Shown here: positions 16,930 to 24,787 of the stretch, in pieces
Numbering within the stretch: the first letter of the stretch is position 1
Layout: the number at the start of each line of letters is the position of its first letter
Origin: Streptomyces sp. CA-278952
GTDB taxonomy: Bacteria; Actinomycetota; Actinomycetes; Streptomycetales; Streptomycetaceae
Length of the DNA stretch: 64,000 bases
Reading direction: 5' to 3'
Assembly (NCBI RefSeq): GCF_028747205.1
Contig: NZ_CP112880.1
Coordinates: forward strand, 6,793,501-6,857,500
Made by a program: the position numbers and the translations under genes
The notes under the pieces: model-generated
The model's input: only the letters and a program-made list of their open reading frames with translations
Databases searched by the model: none
Told to the model about the DNA's origin: nothing

Positions 16930-17475
16930 ATGGACGACAAGGACACACCGCGGGTGGGCGCCGCCGTCCGCCGACGGCGCAGAACCCTGGGACTCACGCT
17001 GGCCGCGGTCGCCTCGCGCAGCGGCCTCTCCGTGCCCTTCCTCAGCCAGATCGAGAACGAGCGCGCCCGCCCCAGCGCCCGTTCCCTCGACCGGGTCGCC
17101 GAAGCGCTGGAGACCACCACCGGGCGTCTGCGGGCCGCCGCCGACTCCGCGCGCGCGGTCGACGTCGTCCGGGCCGAGGGGGGCGAGGGCGTACGCCGCC
17201 TGGTGCGCGGCCGGCATCAGCTCAGCGCCCTGGAGTTCACCGGCGAACCGGACCTCGGCCGCGAGTTCCAGCACCGCAACGACGAACTGATGTACGTCGT
17301 CGAGGGCGCCGTCGACGTCGAGGCGGAGGGCCAGGTCCACCGCCTGGAGCACGGCGACACCCTGTTCCTCTCCGGCGGGGTCCGCCACCGCTGGCGCGCC
17401 ACCGTGCCCGGCACCCGGCTCCTGGTCGTCGCGGTGGCCGAACACATCGACGCCACGTTCGACTCGCGCCGCTGA
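16930..17475 (+). CDS. XRE-family regulator with cupin sensor domain
   Basis: 181 residues. The N-terminal Cro/C1 helix-turn-helix (VGAAVRRRRRTLGLTLAAVASRSGLSVPFLSQIENERARPS) is followed by a C-terminal cupin-2 domain (ELMYVVEGAVDVEAEG, HRLEHGDTLFLSGGVRHRW). This two-domain layout is typical of small-molecule-responsive regulators such as PuuR/SutR types. The ATG at 16930 is chosen because it starts just before the HTH and has GGAGG/GGGAGGGAG upstream. It lies between the betaine operon and the metal receptor; the ligand and targets are unknown. Confidence 0.88.
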   Translation: MDDKDTPRVGAAVRRRRRTLGLTLAAVASRSGLSVPFLSQIENERARPSARSLDRVAEALETTTGRLRAAADSARAVDVVRAEGGEGVRRLVRGRHQLSALEFTGEPDLGREFQHRNDELMYVVEGAVDVEAEGQVHRLEHGDTLFLSGGVRHRWRATVPGTRLLVVAVAEHIDATFDSRR

Positions 17476-17575
17476 CCCCGTACGCCTGCGTTTCGTACGG
17501 TGCCGAGCCCGTACGGGGTGCCGAGTCCGTACGGTGGCGGACCCGCCTCTCCCTCCACCCGCGAAAGGCCCGTCC

Positions 17576-18286
17576 GTGCGCGTCGTCTCCCTGGTCCCCT
17601 CGCTCACCGAGGCCGTCGCCCACACCGCACCCGGGCTGCTCACCGGGGTCACCGACTGGTGCACGCACCCCGCGGATCTCACCGCCGCCCGCGTCGGCGG
17701 CACGAAGAATCCGGACGTGGCCGCGATCGCCGCCCTCGCCCCCGACCTCGTGATCGCCAACGAGGAGGAGAACCGGGCCCCCGACCTCGAAGCGCTCCGG
17801 GCGGCCGGGCTCGACGTCCTGGTCACCGAGGTCCGCACCCTGGAGCAGGCGCTCGCCGAACTGCACCGCGTCCTCGTCGACGGCTGCGGGCTGGCCCGGC
17901 CCCGCTGGCTGGACGCCGCCGAGGCCGCCTGGGCCGTGCTGCCCGCGCCCTCCGGGAGCCCGCGCCCCGCCGTCGTACCGATCTGGCGGAGGCCCTGGAT
18001 AGTGCTGGGCCACGACACCTTCGCCGGCGACCTCCTCGCCCGCCTCGGCATCCGCAACGTGTACGCCGACCACGCCGAGCGCTACCCGCGCATCCCGCTC
18101 GACGAGCTGAACGCCTCCGGGGCCGAGCTGGTGGTGCTGCCCGACGAGCCCTACCGCTTCACCGCGGACGACGGACCCGAGGCCTTCCCCGCCCTGCCCG
18201 CCGCACTCGTCGACGGGCGGCTGCTCACGTGGTACGGGCCGTCGCTGGCCGAGGCGGCACGGGCGCTGCCGTCAGCGCTCCGCTGA
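17576..18286 (+). CDS. Helical-backbone metal receptor (BtuF/TroA-fold) protein
   Basis: 236 residues from a GTG (VRVVSLVPSLTEAV), with a GAAAGG site. The fold is that of cobalamin/iron-siderophore binding proteins: VPSLTEAV, VGGTKNPDVAAIAALAPDLVIANEEENR, LVTEVRTLEQAL and the long backbone helix, then PIWRRPWIVLGHDTFAGDLLARLG. No signal peptide or lipobox is visible, so unlike BtuF it appears cytoplasmic. No permease or ATPase gene is next to it. The ligand cannot be decided. Its 3' end overlaps the convergent TDT transporter gene by 62 bases. Confidence 0.85.
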   Translation: MRVVSLVPSLTEAVAHTAPGLLTGVTDWCTHPADLTAARVGGTKNPDVAAIAALAPDLVIANEEENRAPDLEALRAAGLDVLVTEVRTLEQALAELHRVLVDGCGLARPRWLDAAEAAWAVLPAPSGSPRPAVVPIWRRPWIVLGHDTFAGDLLARLGIRNVYADHAERYPRIPLDELNASGAELVVLPDEPYRFTADDGPEAFPALPAALVDGRLLTWYGPSLAEAARALPSALR

Positions 18287-19412
18287 GCACCCCGAGCGCC
18301 GTCCGCGTCCCGGCCGCCGCCCAGGCCGCCACCAGGAGGACGTACAGCGCCACCGCCAGCCAGGTCAGCGCGTCGAGCCCGGTGTGCCGCGCCAGACCGG
18401 CCGCGCCCGTCACACACGTACCGACGGGGAAGGTGAACGCCCACCACGTCATCGCGAAGCCCATACCGTTCCGGGCGGCCCGCACCACCATCGCGGTCGC
18501 CAGGGCCAGCCAGAGCAGCGCGAAGCCCATCACCGGCACCCCGTACAGCACGGCGAACGCGCCGAAAGCGGAGGCGTAGGGGACCCCGACCGCCCCCGGG
18601 GCGACGTCGGCCAACTGGTTGACGGCGGTCGTCGACTGCCCGAGCGGACCCAGCACCAGAAAGAGCGTCGGGGTCAGCGCGAGCGGCAGCGGACCGTGGT
18701 GGACCAGCCGGGAGAAGACCAACGGCAGCACGACCAGCGTGGCCAGCAGCGACAGGCCGAACATCGCGTAGCAGGCCAGCAGCAGCGCCTCGCGCCCCTG
18801 TCCGGCGGCGACGTGGGGCACCAGCAGCGCGCCCTGCGAGGCCGACACCATCGGGGCGACCAGCGGCAGCAGCCACACCGGCGACGCGGTCCCGGGCGCG
18901 GGACGGTGGCGTACGACCATCAGATACGGCACCGCGACAGCGGCCACCAGACCGATCGCGGTACCCGCCACGAACAGCACCACGTCCACCGCGAGCGCAG
19001 CCCGCGCGCCCACCACGTCCTGGCCCACCGTCAGCGTGGCCCCGCCGACGGCCAGCAACGCCATGGACAGACAGCCGTAGAACGGGGCGACGGCCGGGTC
19101 CAGCAGATGGGCCCGCGCCTGGTCGCGGTGGCAGAGCCAGTGCCCCGTACGGGCGGCGAGGACGGCCAGCAGCAGCACGGCCGACAGCGCCCACACCACG
19201 GTGCACGCGGCCCGCAGCCCGGGAACGTCCCCCGGAAGCATCGCGCCGGCGCTCGCGACGATCGCGGTGCCCATGACGCTCGCGTACCAGTTGGGGCCGA
19301 TGTGCCGCAGGGACGGCAGTCGCGTCGCGCCGCCGGGCGCCTCGGCCGGGCGGGTCACGAGCGCGGCGGGAGGCGACGGAGCGGCGGTCCGGGTCACCGG
19401 AAAGATGGTCAT
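18225..19412 (-). CDS. TDT family exporter (TehA/Mae1/Ssu1-like)
   Basis: 395 residues with ten hydrophobic helices after a 40-residue cytoplasmic N-terminus; LRHIGPNWYASVMGTAIVASAG is the typical first-helix motif of the tellurite-resistance/dicarboxylate transporter family, and NGMGFAMTWWAFTFPVGTCVTG matches the conserved ninth-helix region. Family members export sulfite, C4-dicarboxylates or similar anions. The ATG at 19412 is used; the frame is open much further upstream but reads across the divergent lysR gene. The divergent LysR regulator across a 70-bp region probably controls it. Confidence 0.88.
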   Translation of the reverse strand: MTIFPVTRTAAPSPPAALVTRPAEAPGGATRLPSLRHIGPNWYASVMGTAIVASAGAMLPGDVPGLRAACTVVWALSAVLLLAVLAARTGHWLCHRDQARAHLLDPAVAPFYGCLSMALLAVGGATLTVGQDVVGARAALAVDVVLFVAGTAIGLVAAVAVPYLMVVRHRPAPGTASPVWLLPLVAPMVSASQGALLVPHVAAGQGREALLLACYAMFGLSLLATLVVLPLVFSRLVHHGPLPLALTPTLFLVLGPLGQSTTAVNQLADVAPGAVGVPYASAFGAFAVLYGVPVMGFALLWLALATAMVVRAARNGMGFAMTWWAFTFPVGTCVTGAAGLARHTGLDALTWLAVALYVLLVAAWAAAGTRTALGVLSGALTAAPVPPRPATARTT

Positions 19413-19460
19413 GCCACGATTCTTCGCGGCCGGGCCCCCGCCCACCAGGGACCCCGTACC

Positions 19461-19488
19461 TATGAGGTCATAAGCTGGCTTTATGACC
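19461..19488. promoter_or_regulatory. LysR operator overlapping the lysR start codon
   Basis: Two overlapping dyads occur: TATGA-GG-TCATA (19461-19472) and GGTCATAA-N7-TTATGACC (19466-19488). The second covers the ATG of the lysR gene at 19483. This fits the T-N11-A architecture of LysR sites and suggests autorepression plus control of the divergent TDT gene. Confidence 0.7.
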
Positions 19489-20418
19489 GGCGACGACGCA
19501 CACGCACCCCACGTTTCCCTCTCCCACCGGGTCCCCGACCTCGGGGCGCTGGAACTCCTGCTCGCCGTCGCCCGGCACGGCAGCCTCGGGCGGGCCGCCC
19601 GGGACGTCGGCATCACCCAGCCCGCCGCCTCCAGCCGCGTCCGGTCCATGGAGCGCCAGCTCGGCGTCGCCCTCCTGGACCGCTCCCCGCGCGGCTCCCG
19701 GCTCACCGACGCGGGCGCGCTGGTCACCGACTGGGCGCGCCGGGTCGTCGAGGCGGCGGAGGCCTTCGACGCCGGCGCCCAGGCGCTGCGCGACCGCCGC
19801 GACTCCCGGCTGCGGGTCGCCGCCAGCATGACGATCGCCGAGTACCTGCTGCCGGGCTGGCTGATCGCGCTGCGCGGCGAGCGGCCGGACACCGCGGTCT
19901 CGCTCCTCGTCGGCAACTCCGCGGCCGTCGCCCGCCGCCTGGTCACCGGCGAGGCCGACCTCGGCTTCGTCGAGGGCCTGTCGATACCGGAGGGCCTCGA
20001 CGGCACCGTCATCGCCCACGACCGCCTCGTCGTCGTGGTCGCCCCCAGCCACCCCTGGGCCCGGCGCCGCACCCCGCTGCTGCCCGGTGAACTCGCCGCC
20101 ACCCCGCTGATCCTGCGCGAACACGGCTCCGGCACCCGCCAGGTCCTGGACGCGGCGCTCGCCGTGCACGGCGGACTGGCCCAGCCCCTGCTGGAGCTCT
20201 CCTCGACCACGGCGGTCAAGGGCGCGGCGGAGAGCGGCGCGGGCCCCTGCGTCCTGAGCGAACTGGCCCTCGGCGAGGAGTTGTCGTCACGCCGCCTCGT
20301 CAAGGTCCCCATCGCGGGCGTACGGCTGCGCCGCCAACTGCGCGCGGTCTGGCCCGGGGGCCACCGCCCCACCGGCCCCGCCCGCGATCTGCTGTCCCTG
20401 ACCGGCCGCGACGCCTGA
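19483..20418 (+). CDS. LysR family transcriptional regulator
   Basis: 311 residues: an N-terminal winged HTH (LELLLAVARHGSLGRAARDVGITQPAASSRVRSMERQLGVALLDRS) followed by a periplasmic-binding-like effector domain (RLRVAASMTIAEYLLPGWL, DLGFVEGLSIPEGL, LILREHGSGTRQVLDAAL). It is divergent from the TDT exporter gene and most likely activates or represses it in response to the exported anion. Such CysB/YbeF-like neighbours are common for TDT sulfite exporters, but the ligand is not evident. Confidence 0.9.
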   Translation: MTGDDAHAPHVSLSHRVPDLGALELLLAVARHGSLGRAARDVGITQPAASSRVRSMERQLGVALLDRSPRGSRLTDAGALVTDWARRVVEAAEAFDAGAQALRDRRDSRLRVAASMTIAEYLLPGWLIALRGERPDTAVSLLVGNSAAVARRLVTGEADLGFVEGLSIPEGLDGTVIAHDRLVVVVAPSHPWARRRTPLLPGELAATPLILREHGSGTRQVLDAALAVHGGLAQPLLELSSTTAVKGAAESGAGPCVLSELALGEELSSRRLVKVPIAGVRLRRQLRAVWPGGHRPTGPARDLLSLTGRDA

Positions 20419-20475
20419 CCCCGCTCCCCTCCGAACCCCGGCCGCCGTGTCGGAGCCGGATCCTAGAGTGGGGGC

Positions 20476-21438
20476 ATGAGCTACGCGACGCCGCCCGGCT
20501 GGTACCCGGACACGGGCGCACCCGGCCTGGAGCGCTGGTGGGACGGCACGGCCTGGACCGTGCACACCCGCACGCCCGCCGCCGCCCACGCCGCGCCGGA
20601 ACAGCCGCCCGCACCCGCGGCGTTCGGCCCGCCGTCGCTTCCGCTCCCGCACCGGCGCGGCCCCCGGGGCGAGGCCGGCGGCGACAGCCGGACGAAGCTC
20701 CTGGCGATCACGCTCTCCGGGGTGCTGGTCCTGGGCGCGGCCGTCGCCGGGGCCGTGCTGCTCGGCCGTGACGAGGGCGGTACGCCCGCGGCTCCGACGA
20801 CGACCGCCTCGCCCCCGGCCCCCGCCACCGCCCCCACGCCCCCCGCCTCCTCCGTCGAGCCCGCCCCGGACGAGGATCCCGCCGTCCTCGTCGACCAGCT
20901 CAACGCGGTCACCCTGCCGGTGCCCGAGGGCTGGGAGAAGCCGGAGAGCACCTCCGACGACGCCCCCACCATCCGCACCGAGCAGTCCTACGACTGCCCC
21001 GGAGGCGCGGCGTTCTGCTACCACGGCACGGTCGCCACCCGCACCGCCCGGGGCGGTGAGACCGATGTCAGAACCCCGGCCGAGGCCGACATCGTCACCG
21101 CGGCCGACAAGGCCTACGAGGAGGACAGCCTCGGCCGGCGCACCCACGGCGGCATCACGTCCCACAAGGTGCTCAGGGCCCAGGAGCTGACCGTCGCCGG
21201 CCGCACCGGCTACCTGGTGCGCTGGCAGGTCACCACCGGCGAGGGGCCCGGCGGGTACGTGCAGTCCCTGGTCTTCCCCTCCTCGGTGGGCGCCGGGACA
21301 CCGGTGATCGTCCGGTTCGCCTTCGACGCCGGGGCGCCCGGCCTGCCGCTGTCCCTGATGGACACCATCACCCGGGGCATCCGCCCGCTCGGCGACAGCG
21401 CGACGAGCGGGGGAGTGGGCGCGTCCATCGGCCCGTGA
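20476..21438 (+). CDS. DUF2510 domain membrane-anchored protein
   Basis: 320 residues. The first 30 residues are a DUF2510 motif (PPGWYPDTGAPGLERWWDGTAWT), a short WW-like module that tethers actinobacterial membrane proteins. A Pro/Ala-rich spacer, one transmembrane helix (ITLSGVLVLGAAVAGAVLL) and an extracellular domain of about 190 residues follow (VTLPVPEGWEKPE, GYLVRWQVTTGEGPGGYVQSLVFPS). The extracellular part resembles photosystem-II PsbP/lipoprotein-like folds found in many such proteins, a weak impression. TAGAGT ends six bases before the ATG, so the transcript may be leaderless. Function unknown. Confidence 0.8.
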   Translation: MSYATPPGWYPDTGAPGLERWWDGTAWTVHTRTPAAAHAAPEQPPAPAAFGPPSLPLPHRRGPRGEAGGDSRTKLLAITLSGVLVLGAAVAGAVLLGRDEGGTPAAPTTTASPPAPATAPTPPASSVEPAPDEDPAVLVDQLNAVTLPVPEGWEKPESTSDDAPTIRTEQSYDCPGGAAFCYHGTVATRTARGGETDVRTPAEADIVTAADKAYEEDSLGRRTHGGITSHKVLRAQELTVAGRTGYLVRWQVTTGEGPGGYVQSLVFPSSVGAGTPVIVRFAFDAGAPGLPLSLMDTITRGIRPLGDSATSGGVGASIGP

Positions 21439-21521
21439 AGCCCGTATCGCGCGTGAAGCCCGTATCGCCCGCGGGCCGGAGGCCAGCCTGCGGGCCCGAG
21501 GTCAGCCTGCGGGCCCGAGGT
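21434..21521. repeat. Two short tandem duplications
   Basis: CGTGAAGCCCGTATCGC occurs at 21434-21450 and 21452-21468, and CAGCCTGCGGGCCCGAGGT at 21484-21502 and 21503-21521. The first begins in the stop region of the DUF2510 gene and the second runs into the stop codon of the convergent gene. Confidence 0.75.
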
Positions 21522-22723
21522 CAGAGGAAGGTCTGCCCCTCGCCCCGGTAGGTGGGAACGCTCGCCGTGACCCGGTCGCCCTCGATCAGATGCAGCGCGT
21601 CGAACCGCTCGCACAGCTCCCCGGCCTTGGCGTGCCGGAACCACACCTTGTCGCCGATCAGCAGGTCGTCGGCGGGGGAGCCCCGCAGCGGCGTCTGCAC
21701 CTCGCCCGCGCCCTCCTGCGCGTCGTAGCGCAGCCCCTCCGGCAGATACGGCACCGGCGAGCGGTCGGCGCCGGCCGGGCCGGACGCCGGATAGCCGCCC
21801 CCGAGCACCGTCACCACGCCCACGCCCGGCCGGCGCACCACGGGCTGTGCGAACAGGGCCGCCGGCCGGCCGGTGAACGACGTGTAGTTGTCGAACAGCC
21901 GGGGCACGTACAGCCCCGAACCGGCCGCGATCTCCGTCACCGCGGCCTCGGCCGCCGTGTGCTGCACACTGCCGGTCCCGCCGCCGTTGACGAACTCCAG
22001 CTCCGGCGCGACCGCCCGGACCGCCCGCACCACCTCGGCCCGGCGCACCGCCAGCTCCTTGCGGGCGGCCGACTGCATCAGCCGGATCGCCCGGGACAGC
22101 AGCGGCCGCCCCGCCAGCGCGTCGCCGACCCCGGCGACATGCCCCTCGTACGCCATCAGCCCCACCAGCCGGAAGCCCGGCCTGCGGGCCACCGAGCGGG
22201 CCAGTTCGGCGAGGTGCGCGGGGGAGCGCAGGGGTGAGCGCAGCGCCCCGATCCGGACCCGGCCGCCCAGCATCCGCAGCGAGGTGTCCAGCTCCAAACA
22301 GACCCGGATCTCCTCCCGGCCGCCCGCCCGGGAGGCGTCGATCAGCTCCAGCTGGGTGTGGTCGTCGACCATCACGGTCACGGCCCCGGCGAGCTTGGGA
22401 TCGGCCGCCAGCTCGGCGAAGGCGGACCGGTCGGCCGACGGGTAGGCCAGCAGGACGTCGTCGAACCCGGCCCGCGCCAGCCACAGCGACTCCGCCAGCG
22501 TGTACGACATGATCCCGGCGAACCCGGGACGCGCGAGGACCCGCTCCAGCAGGGCCCGGCACCGCACCGACTTGCTCGCCACCCGGACCGGCTTCCCGGC
22601 CGCCCGCCGCACCAGATCGTCCGCGTTGGCGTCGAACGCCTCAAGATCGACGATCGCGATCGGGGCGTCGAGATGGGCGGTGGCCCGGTTGTAGCGGGTC
22701 CGGTCAGCGGCGCGGGCAGTCAT
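21521..22723 (-). CDS. Alanine-racemase-fold PLP enzyme (amino acid deaminase/aldolase, D-threonine aldolase-like)
   Basis: 400 residues with the fold-III PLP barrel first (APIAIVDLEAFDANADDLVRRA; the PLP lysine in VRVASKSVR at about residue 51) and the metal-dependent D-threonine aldolase/D-serine dehydratase C-terminal domain after it (DLLIGDKVWFRHAKAGELCERFD, with His and Cys candidates for the metal). Family members deaminate D-serine or cleave D-threonine-type beta-hydroxy amino acids. It is transcribed alone. A tandem 19-bp duplication lies directly at its stop codon. The substrate is not resolved from sequence. Confidence 0.85.
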   Translation of the reverse strand: MTARAADRTRYNRATAHLDAPIAIVDLEAFDANADDLVRRAAGKPVRVASKSVRCRALLERVLARPGFAGIMSYTLAESLWLARAGFDDVLLAYPSADRSAFAELAADPKLAGAVTVMVDDHTQLELIDASRAGGREEIRVCLELDTSLRMLGGRVRIGALRSPLRSPAHLAELARSVARRPGFRLVGLMAYEGHVAGVGDALAGRPLLSRAIRLMQSAARKELAVRRAEVVRAVRAVAPELEFVNGGGTGSVQHTAAEAAVTEIAAGSGLYVPRLFDNYTSFTGRPAALFAQPVVRRPGVGVVTVLGGGYPASGPAGADRSPVPYLPEGLRYDAQEGAGEVQTPLRGSPADDLLIGDKVWFRHAKAGELCERFDALHLIEGDRVTASVPTYRGEGQTFL

Positions 22724-22912
22724 GGCCGCAGCTTGCCAGAGAGCCGCTACGGCTGGGTAGGGGGACGATCAGGACAGATCGTCCGCCGACCGGGGCGTCC
22801 CGTTCCCTGCCGCCCGACCGCAGCCCGTAGAGTGACGTGCACGCGAGCACCAACGGGCCTGTCAGCGGCGGTGATCCGTGGTCGGTACGAGGACGTGTAT
22901 GCGGGGGGCCGG

Positions 22913-24787
22913 ATGAGTACCGAAGCGCAGCGCGCCCCTGTGCCGCCCCGCCCGACCACCCCTCCCACGGCCCATGCTCCCGCGCCCACCCCCACGCCCG
23001 CGGCCCCCGCTTCCACGGCCCCGCCCGCCTCACGGACCGCGCCGCCTCAGCAGGCTCGGCCGGCGGTCACTCCGCAGACGGCTCAGACCGCACCGGCCCG
23101 CCCGCCGGCTTCGGCCCCGCAGGAAGCGTCTGCGGCTCCGGCTCAGCAGCTTTCCTCGCCTCGCCCGTCGGCTTCGGCCCCTCACGCACAGGAAGCGTCT
23201 GGGGCCCCGGCTCAGCAGCCCTCCCCGCCTCGCCCGGTCACACCGGCCCCGCCCACCCCGCCGATGCGCTCGGCCCCGCCTGCCGCACCGGCCCCGCCGA
23301 TGCGCTCGGCCGCGCCTGCTGCACCCGCCCCGCCTGCCGCACCGGCCTCGCCCACCCCGCCGATGCGCTCGGCCCCGCCCGCCGCACCGCCCCCGCTGGA
23401 CCCGAAGGCCCCGCCGACCCGCTTCACCCTGGCGGCCCGGGCCGTCCCACCAGTCCGTCCGGCCCCGTCGGCAGCACCCGCTCCGGCCCCTTCCGCCCGG
23501 GTGATCCCTCAGGCCGCACCGGACCCGCAGTCCCGACCTGGGACTCCGGCCGCCTCGCCGGCAGCCCCCGCCTCGCAGACCCGACCGGCCCCTCAGGCCG
23601 CACCGGACCCGCAGTCCCGACCTGGGACTCCGGCCGCCTCGCCGGCAGCCCCCGCCTCGCAGACCCGACCGGCCCGGCAGGCCCCACCGGCAGCTGGCAT
23701 CCCGCAGGCCGCACAGGCCCCTTCCGCCTCACCGGCCCAGCGGCCCACGTCCCCTAAGCCCACGTCCCCCACGGCGTCCGCGCCCGCGCCGCCCTCCACG
23801 AGCCCCGCCCCCCTGCACCCGGCCCCGCCCCCCGCGGGTTTCGCGAGCCCGACGCCTCCCGGCCCGCCCGTCGGCCCGCAGCCCGTCCCTCGGCGCAGGC
23901 CCGTCGGCGCCGTCGATCTGACGCCCGCGCCGGGAGCCGTTCCGCCGCCCCCCGGCGGCTACCGGACGCCGGTCCGCTACGGCTACCCGGAGACACCCGC
24001 GGAGACCACCACCCGGCTGCGGCCGGTCCGCCCCCGGCAGCGATGGCGTACCGCGGCGGCCGCCGCCTGCGTCGTGCTCGGCCTCGGGCTGATCGGCGGG
24101 GCGGTCACCGGGGCCTGGCTGACCGGCGACTCCTCGGCCGAGACCACCGGGAGCCCGTACACCACCGCACGCGGCGCCTGGCACAGCGTCCCCGTCGACA
24201 CGCTGTTCCCGCGCTCCCTCCAGGGCAAGGGCGCGGGCCCCGGCGGCACCCACCGCACCTGGACCCGGGTCGCCGTCGCCGCCGACAGCACCTGCGAGAG
24301 CGGGCTCGACCCGCTGCTCCTGACCACGCTCCGCTCCGTCGGGTGCGAACGGCTGGTGCGCGCCACCTACACCGACGCCACCCGCTCCGCCGTCACCACC
24401 GTCGGCCTGGTCTTCACCGAGGCCGACGCCCCGGGCATGCGGGCCCTGCACACCCGGTTCACCGAGCAGAAGCTCGGCGCGCGCAAGGACCTCATGCCCC
24501 GTACGTACGCTCCCGAGGGCACGCCGGCGGCCTCCTTCGGCGACGGGCAGCGCGCCAGCTGGACGGTCAACCCGCTCACCGAGATCCCGGTCGTCGTCCT
24601 CGCCGTCTCCGGGTTCGCGGACGGCCGCACCGTCGCCGACCCGCAGCCCGCGCCCGCCGCCATGGCCCCGGGTGCCACGACGGACATCGCCCAGGCCGGG
24701 CTCGGCCACGAGGCGAAGGGCCTCGCGGACCGGGTGGAGCGCGGGCTGCGCACGCACGTCGCCGAACTCACGGAGCAGCCCGGATGA
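22913..24787 (+). CDS. Large proline-rich single-pass membrane protein
   Basis: 624 residues. Residues 1-375 are almost entirely Pro, Ala, Ser, Thr and Gln, including a perfect 84-bp (28-residue) tandem duplication; this portion should be cytoplasmic and disordered. A transmembrane helix follows at about 378-404 (AAAAACVVLGLGLIGGAVTGAWL), then a 220-residue extracytoplasmic domain (VDTLFPRSLQGKGAGPGG, CESGLDPLLLTTLRSVGCERLVRATYTD). The gene overlaps the mycosin-like protease gene by ATGA, so the two products are probably made together. The ATG at 22913 is the first after a TAGAGT-type -10 region upstream. No known family is recognised. Confidence 0.78.
   Translation: MSTEAQRAPVPPRPTTPPTAHAPAPTPTPAAPASTAPPASRTAPPQQARPAVTPQTAQTAPARPPASAPQEASAAPAQQLSSPRPSASAPHAQEASGAPAQQPSPPRPVTPAPPTPPMRSAPPAAPAPPMRSAAPAAPAPPAAPASPTPPMRSAPPAAPPPLDPKAPPTRFTLAARAVPPVRPAPSAAPAPAPSARVIPQAAPDPQSRPGTPAASPAAPASQTRPAPQAAPDPQSRPGTPAASPAAPASQTRPARQAPPAAGIPQAAQAPSASPAQRPTSPKPTSPTASAPAPPSTSPAPLHPAPPPAGFASPTPPGPPVGPQPVPRRRPVGAVDLTPAPGAVPPPPGGYRTPVRYGYPETPAETTTRLRPVRPRQRWRTAAAAACVVLGLGLIGGAVTGAWLTGDSSAETTGSPYTTARGAWHSVPVDTLFPRSLQGKGAGPGGTHRTWTRVAVAADSTCESGLDPLLLTTLRSVGCERLVRATYTDATRSAVTTVGLVFTEADAPGMRALHTRFTEQKLGARKDLMPRTYAPEGTPAASFGDGQRASWTVNPLTEIPVVVLAVSGFADGRTVADPQPAPAAMAPGATTDIAQAGLGHEAKGLADRVERGLRTHVAELTEQPG
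23507..23674 (+). repeat. Perfect 84-bp tandem duplication inside the proline-rich gene
   Basis: The 84 bases from 23507 (CCTCAGGCCGCACCGGACCC) repeat without change from 23591 to 23674, adding 28 residues to the proline-rich region. The exact identity implies a recent duplication or continuing slippage. Confidence 0.85.

Noticed and set aside
22974..23757. Open frames in all three phases of the proline-rich region
   Set aside because: CC-rich low-complexity DNA is open in every phase; only the phase from 22913 continues into a membrane helix and a structured domain.
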